Assembly (NCBI GenBank): GCA_045113695.1
Contig: JBGUJG010000059.1
Coordinates: 62,001-126,000 of the forward strand
DNA length: 64,000 nt
Reading direction: 5' to 3'
Source of the DNA: UBA4246 sp045113695
GTDB taxonomy: Bacteria; Bacillota; Clostridia; Christensenellales; Aristaeellaceae
This document shows, in pieces, positions 8,032 through 17,081 of this stretch. Made by a program: the position numbers and the translations under genes. The notes beneath the pieces are model-generated. The model worked only from the letters and a program-made list of their open reading frames with translations. It did not search any database and was not told the origin of the DNA. Position 1 is the first letter of the stretch, and each line of letters begins with the position of its first letter.

Positions 8032-9213
8032 TTATCCCTGCACAAAGCTGATGAACGCCTGCGCTTCCTCAAACGACCGGAGTTTGGCGGTATACATATA
8101 CCTGCCCATCTGGGGCCAGTTCATCGGCGGCATCTCTTCCTGCATCACCATGGCGGAACCGTAGCGCGCCATGATCTCCTCATGCGTTCTCGTATAAACA
8201 TGGCCGTCCTTGCGGCTGGCATAAACACAGTAAAAATGTTCCCCCGCTTCCGGCAGCAGACGCCGGTCAGCGGAAACCATGTCCGCGTAAATCTGATAGA
8301 CGTCCGTGGAATGCGCAAAATCCATCATATCCGGCGTATAGCCGCCGGCTGGACGCATATTGACCTCGAGTGCGACAAAGTCCCCGACCTCTCCCAGGCC
8401 TTTTCTGGCCTTCGTCAGGCGGAAGAATTCCAGATGCACAAACCGCCTGTCCACCCGGAAGGCCCTGACCGTCCTTCTTCCAAGGTTCCGGAGCCCTTCA
8501 GGCACCTCAGGACAGGTATAGTACATCAGGTCGAGATCCTTGTTGACGATATCCATCACCGGCGGCCAGACCGTCATGCTTTCAAACAGCGGCTCGCATT
8601 TGGAATCAACGATGGCGTCATAGGAGCAGATATCGCCCTGGATGAATTCTTCCATCACATACGGAACAGACGGCAGATGATCATAGAACGCTTCCAGATC
8701 CGCATCGTTTTCCAGTTTCCAGGTGTTGGTCGCCCCGACGCCGATATCCGGCTTGACAATGACCGGATAGCCCACCTGCGCAGTAAACGCCCTTCCTGCT
8801 TCGCGGCCGCTGACGACATGCTGGCGGGCGGTCGGGATCCCGGCATCCAGATAAAGCTGTTTCATCAGGGATTTTTCCTTGATGAAGCCGATGCGGTCCG
8901 CCCGGATGCCGGTTTGCACGTTGAAATCGGTGCGCAGTTTCGCGTCCTGTTCGAGCCAGTATTCGTTCATGGACTCGATCCAGTCGATCCGCCCGTATTT
9001 GAAGGCAAAAAACGCCACCGCACGGTATACCTGACCGTAATCCTCCAGGCTGTCCACCTTATAATACTCTGTCAGCGCGGCTTTCAGCGGCGGCTCGAGC
9101 CCGTCATACGGAGAATCGCCGATGCCCAGCACATTGACGCCGTTTTTCCGGAGACGGTCACAGAACTGCCAGTAGGTGTGAGGAAAATTCGGGGAAATAA
9201 AAATAAAATTCAT
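8032..9213 (-). CDS. ATP-grasp ligase, substrate unknown
   Basis: This 393-residue protein has an N-terminal Rossmann-like pre-ATP-grasp domain (NFIFISPNFPHTYWQFCDRL) and an ATP-grasp fold with GYPVIVKPDIGVGATNT as the ATP-binding lysine strand and loop, a YVMEEFIQGD hinge, and metal ligands in ALEVNMRPAGG. Such enzymes join a carboxylate to an amine or thiol through an acyl-phosphate. No specific substrate family is recognisable. It follows the esterase gene by 18 bases with AAGGAA as ribosome site, so the two are probably co-transcribed and may act on the same compound. Confidence 0.87.
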   Translation of the reverse strand: MNFIFISPNFPHTYWQFCDRLRKNGVNVLGIGDSPYDGLEPPLKAALTEYYKVDSLEDYGQVYRAVAFFAFKYGRIDWIESMNEYWLEQDAKLRTDFNVQTGIRADRIGFIKEKSLMKQLYLDAGIPTARQHVVSGREAGRAFTAQVGYPVIVKPDIGVGATNTWKLENDADLEAFYDHLPSVPYVMEEFIQGDICSYDAIVDSKCEPLFESMTVWPPVMDIVNKDLDLMYYTCPEVPEGLRNLGRRTVRAFRVDRRFVHLEFFRLTKARKGLGEVGDFVALEVNMRPAGGYTPDMMDFAHSTDVYQIYADMVSADRRLLPEAGEHFYCVYASRKDGHVYTRTHEEIMARYGSAMVMQEEMPPMNWPQMGRYMYTAKLRSFEEAQAFISFVQG

Positions 9214-9231
9214 CGTATCACCCGTTCCTTT

Positions 9232-9972
9232 TTATCGGTCGCCGAGGATAAACGGCAGGAAATAGCGCATCTGGCGGAACCACCAGGGCCAGTCGTGATT
9301 GACGTCATACCCCCAGAAATCACACCAGGCGCCGATTCCTTTTTCCCGGAAGATACGCTCCAGGTTCCGCAGGGTCCGGATGCCGTCCTCTTCCCAGGCT
9401 CCCTGGCCGCAGCAGAAGATCATTTTCCGTTCATTGTACATCCCGATATAGGGATGGTCCTGCGGCAGGTTGGGCAGGAATCGCTCCGGGGAGCTTTCAT
9501 ACAGCACCGGATTCATCCAGCCGTCAAAGAAGTAATCCGAGTCATACACGCCGGACAGGGCAATCATGCCGCGGAACAGGTCAGGCCGGCGCAGAAAGGT
9601 GATCGCCGTGTGATTTGCGCCCATGCTGAAGCCGGTGACGGCAGGCGTCTGCGGGTTGCGCTGCCGGATCAGAGGAAGGGCTTCATCCACGATATAGTGA
9701 AAATACTGTTCCTGCCGGGCGGCGCGCCAGGTTTTGTCCCACTCCTTGGGCGACCAGCTCTCCGAGTCCACGGTATCCACCACAAACAGCTGAATCCGGC
9801 CTTCGTTGAGAAAGTCCGCCAGCTGATCGGTCATGCCGAAGTCCTCATAATTTCGGCACATGGAGTTCTGTGTCGGAAAACACAGGAACGGAACGCCGCC
9901 GTGGCCGTGGATCATCATATGCATTTCCCGGCCCAGGCTGTGGCTGTAATGTGCGGTTTCTTCTCTGTACAT
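9232..9972 (-). CDS. Alpha/beta-hydrolase, putative esterase family
   Basis: This 246-residue hydrolase belongs to the esterase-D-like putative esterases. The nucleophile elbow is GFSMG with Ser116. SGVYDSDYFFDG probably carries the acid region and NHDWPWW the catalytic histidine. There is no signal peptide, so it acts in the cytoplasm. I placed the start at the ATG at 9972, where GGAAAGG precedes it; the longer frame to 10023 adds an unconserved basic tail. It is the first gene of a two-gene unit with the ATP-grasp protein. Neighbouring genes give no clue to the ester hydrolysed. Confidence 0.87.
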   Translation of the reverse strand: MYREETAHYSHSLGREMHMMIHGHGGVPFLCFPTQNSMCRNYEDFGMTDQLADFLNEGRIQLFVVDTVDSESWSPKEWDKTWRAARQEQYFHYIVDEALPLIRQRNPQTPAVTGFSMGANHTAITFLRRPDLFRGMIALSGVYDSDYFFDGWMNPVLYESSPERFLPNLPQDHPYIGMYNERKMIFCCGQGAWEEDGIRTLRNLERIFREKGIGAWCDFWGYDVNHDWPWWFRQMRYFLPFILGDR

Positions 9973-10067
9973 CCTTATTTCCTTTCCGGGCGTCCGGAAG
10001 CCCGGACGCCGTTTATCCTGCAATATCAGGTGCTATATACATCTCAGCAGATCATTCTGCCGGTTTT

Positions 10068-10095
10068 CCGCTGTTTTCCGCATAAAAAACAGCGG
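10068..10095 (-). terminator. Hairpin after the RsbW-like gene
   Basis: CCGCTGTTTT (10068-10077) pairs with AAAACAGCGG (10086-10095) around 8 bases. It lies 18 bases beyond the end of the RsbU/RsbW operon. No U run follows on the minus strand, so terminator activity is likely but not certain. Confidence 0.5.
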
Positions 10096-10112
10096 TTCGT
10101 AGAAGAAGCTTT

Positions 10113-10523
10113 TCAGACCAGCTTCTTTGTGATGGTCAGTATGTTTTTTCCCTCTTTCCGCATATACTGCATCTCATCCATGATTTTTTTGGCCATAAAG
10201 ATCCCCAGCCCGCCGATCTTCCTGTTTTCAGCGGGAAGGGTGATGTCCGGATCGGTCTTTTTCAGCGGATCGTACGGGATGCCGCTGTCAATGAAAGTGA
10301 GGGAGAATACCAGAGGGTCCCCCGTCTCCTCAATCCGGATCGTAGCCTCCCCCGTACCGAAGGCATAGGCATAGCTGGCGATGTTCACAAAGAGTTCTTC
10401 CACCACCACATCCAGCCGCATCTGCGTCCTCAGCGGGCAGTTCAGCTGTTCCAGGTATTCATCCACAAAGGAAAGCACCTGCTTGAGATTTTCCACTTTG
10501 GCTTCAATGTTCAGTTCCATCAT
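10113..10523 (-). CDS. RsbW/SpoIIAB-like serine kinase or anti-sigma factor
   Basis: This 136-residue GHKL ATPase carries an N box with Glu43 and Asn47 (VEELFVNIASYAY), a G1 box DSGIPYDP (79-86) and a G2 box GGLGIFMAKKI (104-114). Proteins of this type bind and hold a sigma factor or phosphorylate an STAS anti-antagonist. The start is the first of two adjacent ATGs (10523, 10520), preceded by AGGGG; both lie inside the 3' end of the phosphatase gene, so the pair is translationally coupled. No STAS protein or sigma-B-type factor is in the window, so its partner must be elsewhere. Confidence 0.88.
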   Translation of the reverse strand: MMELNIEAKVENLKQVLSFVDEYLEQLNCPLRTQMRLDVVVEELFVNIASYAYAFGTGEATIRIEETGDPLVFSLTFIDSGIPYDPLKKTDPDITLPAENRKIGGLGIFMAKKIMDEMQYMRKEGKNILTITKKLV

Positions 10524-12549
10524 CTTCGATTCCCCTGTACTGGAAGTTGAGCATGGTGATATCGTCAAACTGAGGAGCTTTGCCGACAAACTCGTCTATT
10601 TCCCTCCATACTGTCTGAAGCAGCTGACGGGGCGAGGCAAGCGTATCGCGGTTCAGGGCATCCAGCATCCGCTCCGCCCCGAACAGCTGATTGGCAGAGT
10701 CGGTCGCTTCCGGCACGCCGTCCGTATACACGAAAAGGCTGTCGCCCGGATGCAGCTCGAAAGAATGCTCCCGGAAACGGATGCCCTGCATCGCCGCCAC
10801 GGCGGGAGAATGGCGGTAGGTGACCAGTTCATACTGTCCGCCGGCGCGCCGGATCACGGGATGCTCGTGCCCTGCATTGGCCGCCACGCCCCGGCCGGTA
10901 GAAATCTCAATGACGGCCAGCCATACCGTCACAAACAGTTCGGCTTCATTGCCCTCGCACAGCTGCTCGTTGACGTTGTTGAGGATTTCCGCCGGGCTGT
11001 CCCCCATCTGGGCCCTGCTCTTGATCAGGGTTTTGGCGATCACCATGAACAGGGCGGCAGGCACGCCCTTCCCGCTGACGTCCGCCATCACCAGGGCAAT
11101 GTGGTCGTCATCCACCATGAAGTAATCGTAGAAATCCCCGCCCACTTCCTTGGCCGGGTCCATCACGGCATACAGGTCGAATTCACTCCGTTCCGGGAAG
11201 GCCGGGAAAATACGGGGCAGCATGTCCGCCTGGATCTGGGCGGCAACGTTCAGTTCCGCGCCGATCCGCTCCTTTTCGGCGGTCACACGGGTCAGGTCTT
11301 TGACATACTGGTCCAGCGAGGCAGCCATCCGGTTAAAGCTCTTGGCCAGGTCGCCGATTTCATCATTGCTGCGCACCTGGGCGCGGTAGTCCAGGTTGCC
11401 CTCGCTGATGGTCATGGCGTCCTTTTCCAGCGCGACCAGAGGATCGGTCAGGCTCTTTGCAAACCGGTAGGAAATCACGATCACCGCGATGATCAGGATC
11501 AGGAACGCCGCCGCATAGATGATCAGCGCCGTCCGGATATCCTGGTCCATCCGATAGACAGACTCCAGCACCTGCCGTTCCGGGATGCTGATGCACAGCA
11601 TCCAGCCGGTGCTTTTCACCGGAGCGTAAACATAATAGACGCCGCTCCGGGAGAGGGTAAACCCGTTCCGCCCGTTTTCCATCGCGGACTTTACGCGCGA
11701 ATCGCTGATCAGGTCGGCAACGAGCGTCAGCTTGCCGCTGTCCTCCGGGTCGACCGTATAGCCGCCTCCGTCGATCAGGAAAACGTTTCCCTCTTCGCCC
11801 AGATCCATGCTGACAATCTGACGGTAGATATCGGAGATGCGGATATCCATGCTGACCGCCCCGCTGAACGCCCCGTTTTCATCATAGAAGGGTGAAAAAC
11901 AGCTGATCATCATGCCGCGGCCGTAGGAATCCTGATAAATATCGGTGAACCCTGTTTTTCCAAGCTCGCGGGCCTTCACATACCAGTCGGACCCTGAATA
12001 GTCAAAATGAGCCTCGGGGCTGCCTTCCTCCACCCCAAGCTCCGAGGAAGGGTCATAGGCGATATGCAGGCCGCTCTCCGTGCCGATATAGATGGTGGTG
12101 ATGATCCCCTCGTTCTGCATCATGGCGGCGTTCCATTCCGTCTCCATGTTGCCCATCAGCATCAGTTCCCGCTCAACGTCCGCCAGCTGCACCGAACTGT
12201 CCCGCAGGTAGCGCTGCATGGTCAGCACCCCCTGATTGGCCGCGTCCGGAGGCAGGACCTCCCGTTTCACATAATGCTCCGGATGCCCGTACATATCGTG
12301 GAGATACAGTGCAAACGTGTTAATGTACTCGGCAAATTTGCCGAACTGGGCGTCTGCAAGGGCGGCTTTGTCCCCAATGGTGTTGGACAGGTTGATTTCC
12401 AGCTGGGCGCGCAGCGCATCGCTGCTGGAATCCCGGATGGTGAGCATGCTGTACAGGCCCACGGCGCTGGCCAGGGTCAGGCTGATGAGCGACACCAGAA
12501 ACACGATCATCCGCACCCGCTTGCGGATCGGTTTTCTTTCTTCGTTCAT
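10504..12549 (-). CDS. RsbU-like PP2C phosphatase with Cache sensor and HAMP
   Basis: This 681-residue membrane receptor phosphatase has TM1 at about 12-37, a double-Cache-type extracytoplasmic domain to about 335, TM2 at about 340-362, HAMP to about 415, a short coiled linker, and a SpoIIE/RsbU PP2C domain with the metal motifs GGDFYD (470-475) and DVSGKG (490-495). It would dephosphorylate an STAS protein when an extracellular ligand is bound, and so free a sigma factor through the RsbW-like partner. It overlaps that partner by 20 bases and follows the membrane protein by 9 bases. The ligand is unknown; Cache domains commonly bind small acids or amino acids. Confidence 0.93.
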   Translation of the reverse strand: MNEERKPIRKRVRMIVFLVSLISLTLASAVGLYSMLTIRDSSSDALRAQLEINLSNTIGDKAALADAQFGKFAEYINTFALYLHDMYGHPEHYVKREVLPPDAANQGVLTMQRYLRDSSVQLADVERELMLMGNMETEWNAAMMQNEGIITTIYIGTESGLHIAYDPSSELGVEEGSPEAHFDYSGSDWYVKARELGKTGFTDIYQDSYGRGMMISCFSPFYDENGAFSGAVSMDIRISDIYRQIVSMDLGEEGNVFLIDGGGYTVDPEDSGKLTLVADLISDSRVKSAMENGRNGFTLSRSGVYYVYAPVKSTGWMLCISIPERQVLESVYRMDQDIRTALIIYAAAFLILIIAVIVISYRFAKSLTDPLVALEKDAMTISEGNLDYRAQVRSNDEIGDLAKSFNRMAASLDQYVKDLTRVTAEKERIGAELNVAAQIQADMLPRIFPAFPERSEFDLYAVMDPAKEVGGDFYDYFMVDDDHIALVMADVSGKGVPAALFMVIAKTLIKSRAQMGDSPAEILNNVNEQLCEGNEAELFVTVWLAVIEISTGRGVAANAGHEHPVIRRAGGQYELVTYRHSPAVAAMQGIRFREHSFELHPGDSLFVYTDGVPEATDSANQLFGAERMLDALNRDTLASPRQLLQTVWREIDEFVGKAPQFDDITMLNFQYRGIEDDGTEH

Positions 12550-12558
12550 GAATTCACC

Positions 12559-13473
12559 TCACACAACGACGCGGATCAGATTCTGCCCGCCGGTATAAGA
12601 CCAGGAAGCCCGCAGGGCGCGGTGACGCAGCAGCTTCAGGCTGAGCAGGTCGACCTCGTCCTCATCCGCTTCTCTGAGAAATGGATTATACTTCTCCCCA
12701 TCCACCCAGAGCCGCATGGAGATGGTCGAACCCAGTTCCACCCTGCCGCAGATACCCGCCTGCGGCAGTTTCTTCCGGATGCGGATATACAGTTCCTCCA
12801 GACAGTTTTCAATTTCAAACACACGCTTCATCGGGATCTTCCTGCGCAGGGCGTCTGATTCGATGGCCTCGTTGACTGCGCCCGGCCCGGCGTCCCCGCC
12901 GGAAAGCTCAAAGAAAATGAACCCTTCCTCCCTGCAGAACCAGGGCAGTACGGGGGTCACACAGAAGATGCCGCCCAGCAGGATGTTGACCGGCAGGCCC
13001 ACCAGCAGGCCGGTCACGGCCAGTATGCCGACCACGGGAAGAATCCCGTTCCGCCCAAGCATGATTTCAACGATTCCGCCGCACAGCACGGACAGGCACA
13101 GGACGACGGCCGCGTAGATTCCCACATCCCGGAGACGCTCCAGCCGGATATGCCCGCTGCGGTGCAGGCCGAACCAGCACAGCCAGCTGCCCATGCCGGC
13201 CAGCAGGACGCACAGAACCTCCGTCAGGCATTCGGCGCCCCCTGTCCCGCAGACAAGGCCCGTGCATACCGCGCCCAATGCAGCGCCAGCCACAGCGGAC
13301 GGCCCGCAATATATCCCCAGGGTAAAGGGAAGAAAGCTCTTGATGCCCACACAGGCAGGAAATTCATAAGCGCCGGTAAAGCGGATCGGGAAATCGAGCA
13401 GAAAGTAGACTGCGCAGGCAGCCGCAAAAAACCGCACGCCGTCCCGCCATGGATGACAGTTACGTTTTTCCAT
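12559..13473 (-). CDS. Multi-pass membrane protein with C-terminal regulatory domain
   Basis: The first 180 of 304 residues form five or six membrane helices, unusually rich in Cys and Gly, with an outline like small-molecule-binding S-type or LytS-like membrane domains. The last 120 residues are soluble. They contain a helix with IENCLEELYIRIRKK followed by strands that resemble the first half of a GHKL ATPase, but I see no G1 or G2 box. It overlaps the EamA gene by 14 bases and precedes the RsbU-like gene, so it probably feeds a signal into the same switch. Function is inferred from position only. Confidence 0.75.
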   Translation of the reverse strand: MEKRNCHPWRDGVRFFAAACAVYFLLDFPIRFTGAYEFPACVGIKSFLPFTLGIYCGPSAVAGAALGAVCTGLVCGTGGAECLTEVLCVLLAGMGSWLCWFGLHRSGHIRLERLRDVGIYAAVVLCLSVLCGGIVEIMLGRNGILPVVGILAVTGLLVGLPVNILLGGIFCVTPVLPWFCREEGFIFFELSGGDAGPGAVNEAIESDALRRKIPMKRVFEIENCLEELYIRIRKKLPQAGICGRVELGSTISMRLWVDGEKYNPFLREADEDEVDLLSLKLLRHRALRASWSYTGGQNLIRVVV

Positions 13474-14380
13474 GACTCAGCCTCCTTCTAACTGCGTCGG
13501 TTACGCCGGAATCCGCCGTCAGGATTCCGCATACCATGACCAGCGCGCCCAGCACGCGCAGCGGCGTGACCGTTTCAGGTTCCACGCCGAAGAGCATCAC
13601 CAGCAGCGGGGAAACCGCCATGGTCATGATGATTTCCGTGGAAAAAATCAGGGACACGTTCAGCGGACTCACATACCGCTGCGCGTATATCTGCACGATG
13701 CCGTACAGGCCGCGGATAAAAAAGCTGATGAAGAACACGCTGCCCCAGAAGGCCGGCTCCGCGGGAAGAGACAAAGCCTGTCCGCTCAGCGCAGATTCCC
13801 CGATCCAGCAGAGCAGGGCAATCACGAAATTGAACAGCGTCTGCCCCATCGCAAGCAGCGAGGGATTGGAAGTCGTGGCGTACTGCTCCGCCGTAAGAAG
13901 ATACAGGGCAAAGAAAAGGTCGGCCGCAATGAGATACAGGATGTGCAGATCCATCAGTCCCATCACATCAGCGTTCATCATGAAGAAAACGCCGAGCAGC
14001 ACGATGAAAACAGCGATCACCTTGTTCCTGTCCGGTGTTTTGTGAAAGATCAGGAAAGAAAGAAGCACAATGAAAGCGAAATATGAAGACAGCACGCAGG
14101 CCACCACCGTGGCGCTCATGCCGCGCGACCCCAGGAGCAGAAACACATTGAAAGCAAACAGCTCCAGGGAGAGGACAACAGACTGGATCACCTGTTTTCT
14201 GTCAAGCCGGCTCAGTTCCCGGAAAAAAACGGCGAAGGTGATCAGGAAACCGATCAGGTTGGTGACAGCCAGGAACGCAAAATTTGAAACGGAATCCGGA
14301 ACATTGGCCAGGAAGGCATACTGCACCGCCGCGAAAAAGGTAATGATGTACAGCGAGATATTGGCCGACAGCTTGTTCAT
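13460..14380 (-). CDS. EamA/DMT family transporter
   Basis: This 306-residue protein has ten hydrophobic segments in two homologous halves, the layout of drug/metabolite transporters. These carriers export or import small metabolites such as amino acids or nucleosides by secondary transport. The substrate cannot be read from the sequence. It overlaps the upstream DUF2156 gene as ATGA and the downstream membrane regulator by 14 bases, so it lies within one five-gene operon. Confidence 0.85.
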   Translation of the reverse strand: MNKLSANISLYIITFFAAVQYAFLANVPDSVSNFAFLAVTNLIGFLITFAVFFRELSRLDRKQVIQSVVLSLELFAFNVFLLLGSRGMSATVVACVLSSYFAFIVLLSFLIFHKTPDRNKVIAVFIVLLGVFFMMNADVMGLMDLHILYLIAADLFFALYLLTAEQYATTSNPSLLAMGQTLFNFVIALLCWIGESALSGQALSLPAEPAFWGSVFFISFFIRGLYGIVQIYAQRYVSPLNVSLIFSTEIIMTMAVSPLLVMLFGVEPETVTPLRVLGALVMVCGILTADSGVTDAVRRRLSHGKT

Positions 14381-15306
14381 ACCGTTTCCGCCTCCCGCAC
14401 GGAATATTTGCGGATCAGCCGATCCGGTTTATAGGAGAGCTTCGCCTTGCGGAGCCCCTCCACCCCCAGGTCTTCTTCCCGGTTGATCCAGGCGGATCCT
14501 CCGCAGCACAGGCGGACCAGATCCCGGTTCAGGATCTTGTAGATATCCGGCACACTCCGGTCGCCTTTTTCGATCATCACATCGTAGCAGCCGTCCGACA
14601 GGGGCGCACCGTACGCGTATCCGGACAGCCTGCCGTCTATATAGACCAGAATACCGGACAGCCCCAGTTCGAAAAAATGGTCCAGCCCCGTCCGGATCGC
14701 CTCATCCTCCAGCGCAAGCTGTACATCCTCCTGCCGCGCCATCTTCATCTCTTTCCACCAGGCCTGAAAAGGCCTGATGGCTTCGACCTGCTCTTCCGTC
14801 ACGATCCTGCAGACTTCGCAGCGGCCCGCGTACTGCCTCTCAAAGGTGGAAATATCATGACGCTTGGAAGCCATCTCGTGTCCCGGCAGCATAGCCAGCT
14901 TATCATACGTGTAGAGATACTCGGCGCAGTCCCGTTTTTCCTCTATCAGGAAACGGCCGGGAAACCGCTGTTCAAGCAGTTCCGCCGCGCTTTCCGTGAC
15001 GGTTTCAAACCGCATCCGGCAGCCGTGCTCATGGGCGTCCAGCAGAACGTTTTCCACCGCCCGGCAAACCGCATCGCTCCCGTTCCTCTCCCCCAGCGGA
15101 AAAAGATACACCCTTTCCCCCTTGCCGCAAAGCCCGGAACGCAGGGTATAAAGAAAACCGTCCCGCACGCACGCCTGATCCCCATATTTTCCTTTCATAC
15201 AGAAAGAAGAGACGAACGAGTGCTGACAGGAACCTTCTCCATACTGATAATAATACGGTTCAAGCGCTTTTTTCGCCGCAATGGTCAGGGGTTCAAAGCA
15301 AAGCAT
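14377..15306 (-). CDS. DUF2156 / phosphatidylglycerol lysyltransferase-like protein
   Basis: This 309-residue protein resembles the DUF2156 family, which has two GNAT-like acyltransferase folds and is related to the C-terminal catalytic domain of MprF. MprF moves aminoacyl groups from tRNA to lipids. The membrane flippase part of MprF is absent, so lipid aminoacylation is only a possibility. Features include the segment MASKRHDISTFERQYAG, typical of the family, and LSGYAYGAPLSDGCYDVMIEKGD in the second fold. I placed the start at the ATG at 15306, after a GGGAG element; the frame runs open to 15384. It is the first gene of the operon that ends in RsbU/RsbW. Confidence 0.8.
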   Translation of the reverse strand: MLCFEPLTIAAKKALEPYYYQYGEGSCQHSFVSSFCMKGKYGDQACVRDGFLYTLRSGLCGKGERVYLFPLGERNGSDAVCRAVENVLLDAHEHGCRMRFETVTESAAELLEQRFPGRFLIEEKRDCAEYLYTYDKLAMLPGHEMASKRHDISTFERQYAGRCEVCRIVTEEQVEAIRPFQAWWKEMKMARQEDVQLALEDEAIRTGLDHFFELGLSGILVYIDGRLSGYAYGAPLSDGCYDVMIEKGDRSVPDIYKILNRDLVRLCCGGSAWINREEDLGVEGLRKAKLSYKPDRLIRKYSVREAETV

Positions 15307-15480
15307 AACGGTAATAGCTCCCTTGGCGCAGGATGACTGACGCCGTGTAATCCGGAAAAACAGAATAATGCCGCATCCTGTCATCCCGTCAATCTTTTTG
15401 TGTTCCGCCTGACATGCCGGCAGGCTTTCCGGTCAGTCCCACGGCCTGCCGCAAGCCGCGCCATGGCCGACCCTGAGCCT

Positions 15481-15509
15481 ATTATAGCATATCATCCGGC
15501 TATGCTCAA
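15481..15509 (-). promoter_or_regulatory. Sigma-A promoter for the DUF2156-RsbU/W operon
   Basis: On the minus strand TTGAGC (15509-15504) and TATAAT (15486-15481) are separated by 17 bases. It is the only good promoter upstream of the five-gene minus operon. Confidence 0.7.
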
Positions 15510-15624
15510 CCGTCCATCCGGAAAAAAACGGCGCATGTGCCGCTGCCCCCGGATACTGCGTCCCGGATCGGAGCCGGCCGGCAAAAAAAACCTGCGTTTC
15601 CAATATCATTCGGAAGATTAGTAT

Positions 15625-15653
15625 TTGTTTTTTATCCGTTTTCGTGATATGAT
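15625..15653 (+). promoter_or_regulatory. Sigma-A promoter for trkA-trkH
   Basis: TTGTTT (15625-15630) and TATGAT (15648-15653) are 17 bases apart and lie 45 bases upstream of the trkA ATG. Confidence 0.7.
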
Positions 15654-15698
15654 GATCATGGTATAGTTTATCCTGCATGACCATGAAGGAGTAATCAC

Positions 15699-17081
15699 AT
15701 GAAAATCGTTGTCATCGGCGACGGTAAAATCGGCTTTACGCTGACACAGGCCCTGGTGGCTGAAGGGCATGACCTGGTCGTTATCGACAATCAGAAGGAA
15801 CCGCTGGACAAAACGGAGACCGCGCTGGACGTGCAGATCCTGGAAGGAAACGGTGCTTCCGCTCAGGTTCAGCGGGCCGCCGGCGTGCCGGATGCAAACC
15901 TGCTGATCGCCGTCACCAACGCGGACGAAACCAACATCCTGTGCTGCGTGATCGCCCGGCAGCTGGGCTGCCCGAACACCATTGCCCGCGTACGCAGCCC
16001 CGAATATTCGGAAGATGTCTATCTCCTCAAAGAGGGCATGGGCCTGAACATGGCGGTCAATCCCGAGCGTTCCACCGCCAAGCAGATCTTTGGCCTGATG
16101 CAGTATCCCTCTTTCTTAAAAAGGGATTCCTTTGCCAAAGGCCGGGCGGAAATCGTCGAGTTTTCCGTCAGGGAAGGCAGCAAGCTGGACGGTCTTCCGC
16201 TGATGGACCTGTATAAAGCGCTCAAAGTCCGCGTACTGGTCTGCGCGGTGGAGCGTGCCGGACAGGTGACCATCCCGGACGGCCAGTTCCGGCTGAAGGC
16301 CGGAGATCATGTATATGTCACCGCCGCGATGCACGACCTGCTGAACATGGTCAAGTCCATTGGCCTGGAAACCCCGAAGGTCCGCTCCGTGATGATCATC
16401 GGCGGCGGAAGGCTTTCCGTTTACCTGGGCCAGATGCTGATCAGCGGCGGGATCGACGTAAAGATCATAGAGTCCAGCCTGGAACGCTGCCACCAGCTGA
16501 GCGCGCTGCTGCCGAAGGCCGAAATCATCTACGGCGACGGAACTTCCTTTTCCCTGCTTCGCCAGGAAGGCATCGAAGAGATGGACGCCATCGTCTGCCT
16601 GACCAACCTGGACGAGCAGAACATCATCATCGCGATGTACGCCAGCCGCATCGAAGTACCCAAGGTGATCTGCAAGATCAATCGGACGGAATATACCTCC
16701 CTGCTTTCAGACAAGGTGGTGGAAGGCGTCATCGCCCCCAGGATCCTTGTCAGCAACGCGATTCTGCGCTATGTCCGGGCCCTCGAAAACCGGCCCGGCG
16801 AAGGGGTCATCACCCTGCACCGTCTGGTGGACGACCGGGTGGAAGCGCTCGAATTTGCCGTCACCAACGCGACCTGGTACACAGACATGCCGCTTAAGAA
16901 TATTCCGCTGAAGGACAATCTCCGCATCGCCCTCATTACCAGGCGGGGCGTCATCATCGTCCCGACCGGCGACGATTATCTCTCCGTCGGGGATACGGCG
17001 GTCATCGTCACTGCGCAGTCCAGCCGGTTTGCTGTATTGAACGACATTTTCCGGGAAGCTCCCCGGGGAGGCAGACTGTGA
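15699..17081 (+). CDS. trkA: Trk potassium uptake regulatory protein
   Basis: This 460-residue cytoplasmic protein has two RCK units, each an NAD-binding Rossmann domain (IGDGKIG at 6-12; a second IGGGRLS near 230) followed by a TrkA_C domain. It gates the TrkH channel in response to bound nucleotide. Its length matches double-RCK TrkA. The ATG follows AAGGAG closely, a clear promoter lies just upstream, and the stop overlaps the trkH start as GTGA, the classical trkA-trkH arrangement. Confidence 0.95.
   Translation: MKIVVIGDGKIGFTLTQALVAEGHDLVVIDNQKEPLDKTETALDVQILEGNGASAQVQRAAGVPDANLLIAVTNADETNILCCVIARQLGCPNTIARVRSPEYSEDVYLLKEGMGLNMAVNPERSTAKQIFGLMQYPSFLKRDSFAKGRAEIVEFSVREGSKLDGLPLMDLYKALKVRVLVCAVERAGQVTIPDGQFRLKAGDHVYVTAAMHDLLNMVKSIGLETPKVRSVMIIGGGRLSVYLGQMLISGGIDVKIIESSLERCHQLSALLPKAEIIYGDGTSFSLLRQEGIEEMDAIVCLTNLDEQNIIIAMYASRIEVPKVICKINRTEYTSLLSDKVVEGVIAPRILVSNAILRYVRALENRPGEGVITLHRLVDDRVEALEFAVTNATWYTDMPLKNIPLKDNLRIALITRRGVIIVPTGDDYLSVGDTAVIVTAQSSRFAVLNDIFREAPRGGRL

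Larger units (their letters stand above)
15307..15698. other. Divergent intergenic region
   Basis: This 392-base gap lies between the DUF2156 operon (minus) and trkA (plus). It holds two back-to-back sigma-A promoters, listed separately. The minus-strand transcript would have a leader of about 170 bases with several G+C-rich inverted segments (around 15410-15470) but no recognised riboswitch. No ORF is convincing. Confidence 0.55.

Noticed and set aside
7837..10368. 843-residue open frame on the plus strand
   Set aside because: It is antisense to the esterase and ATP-grasp genes, has no domain, no ribosome site and low-complexity His/Arg/Pro-rich content typical of shadow frames in G+C-rich DNA.
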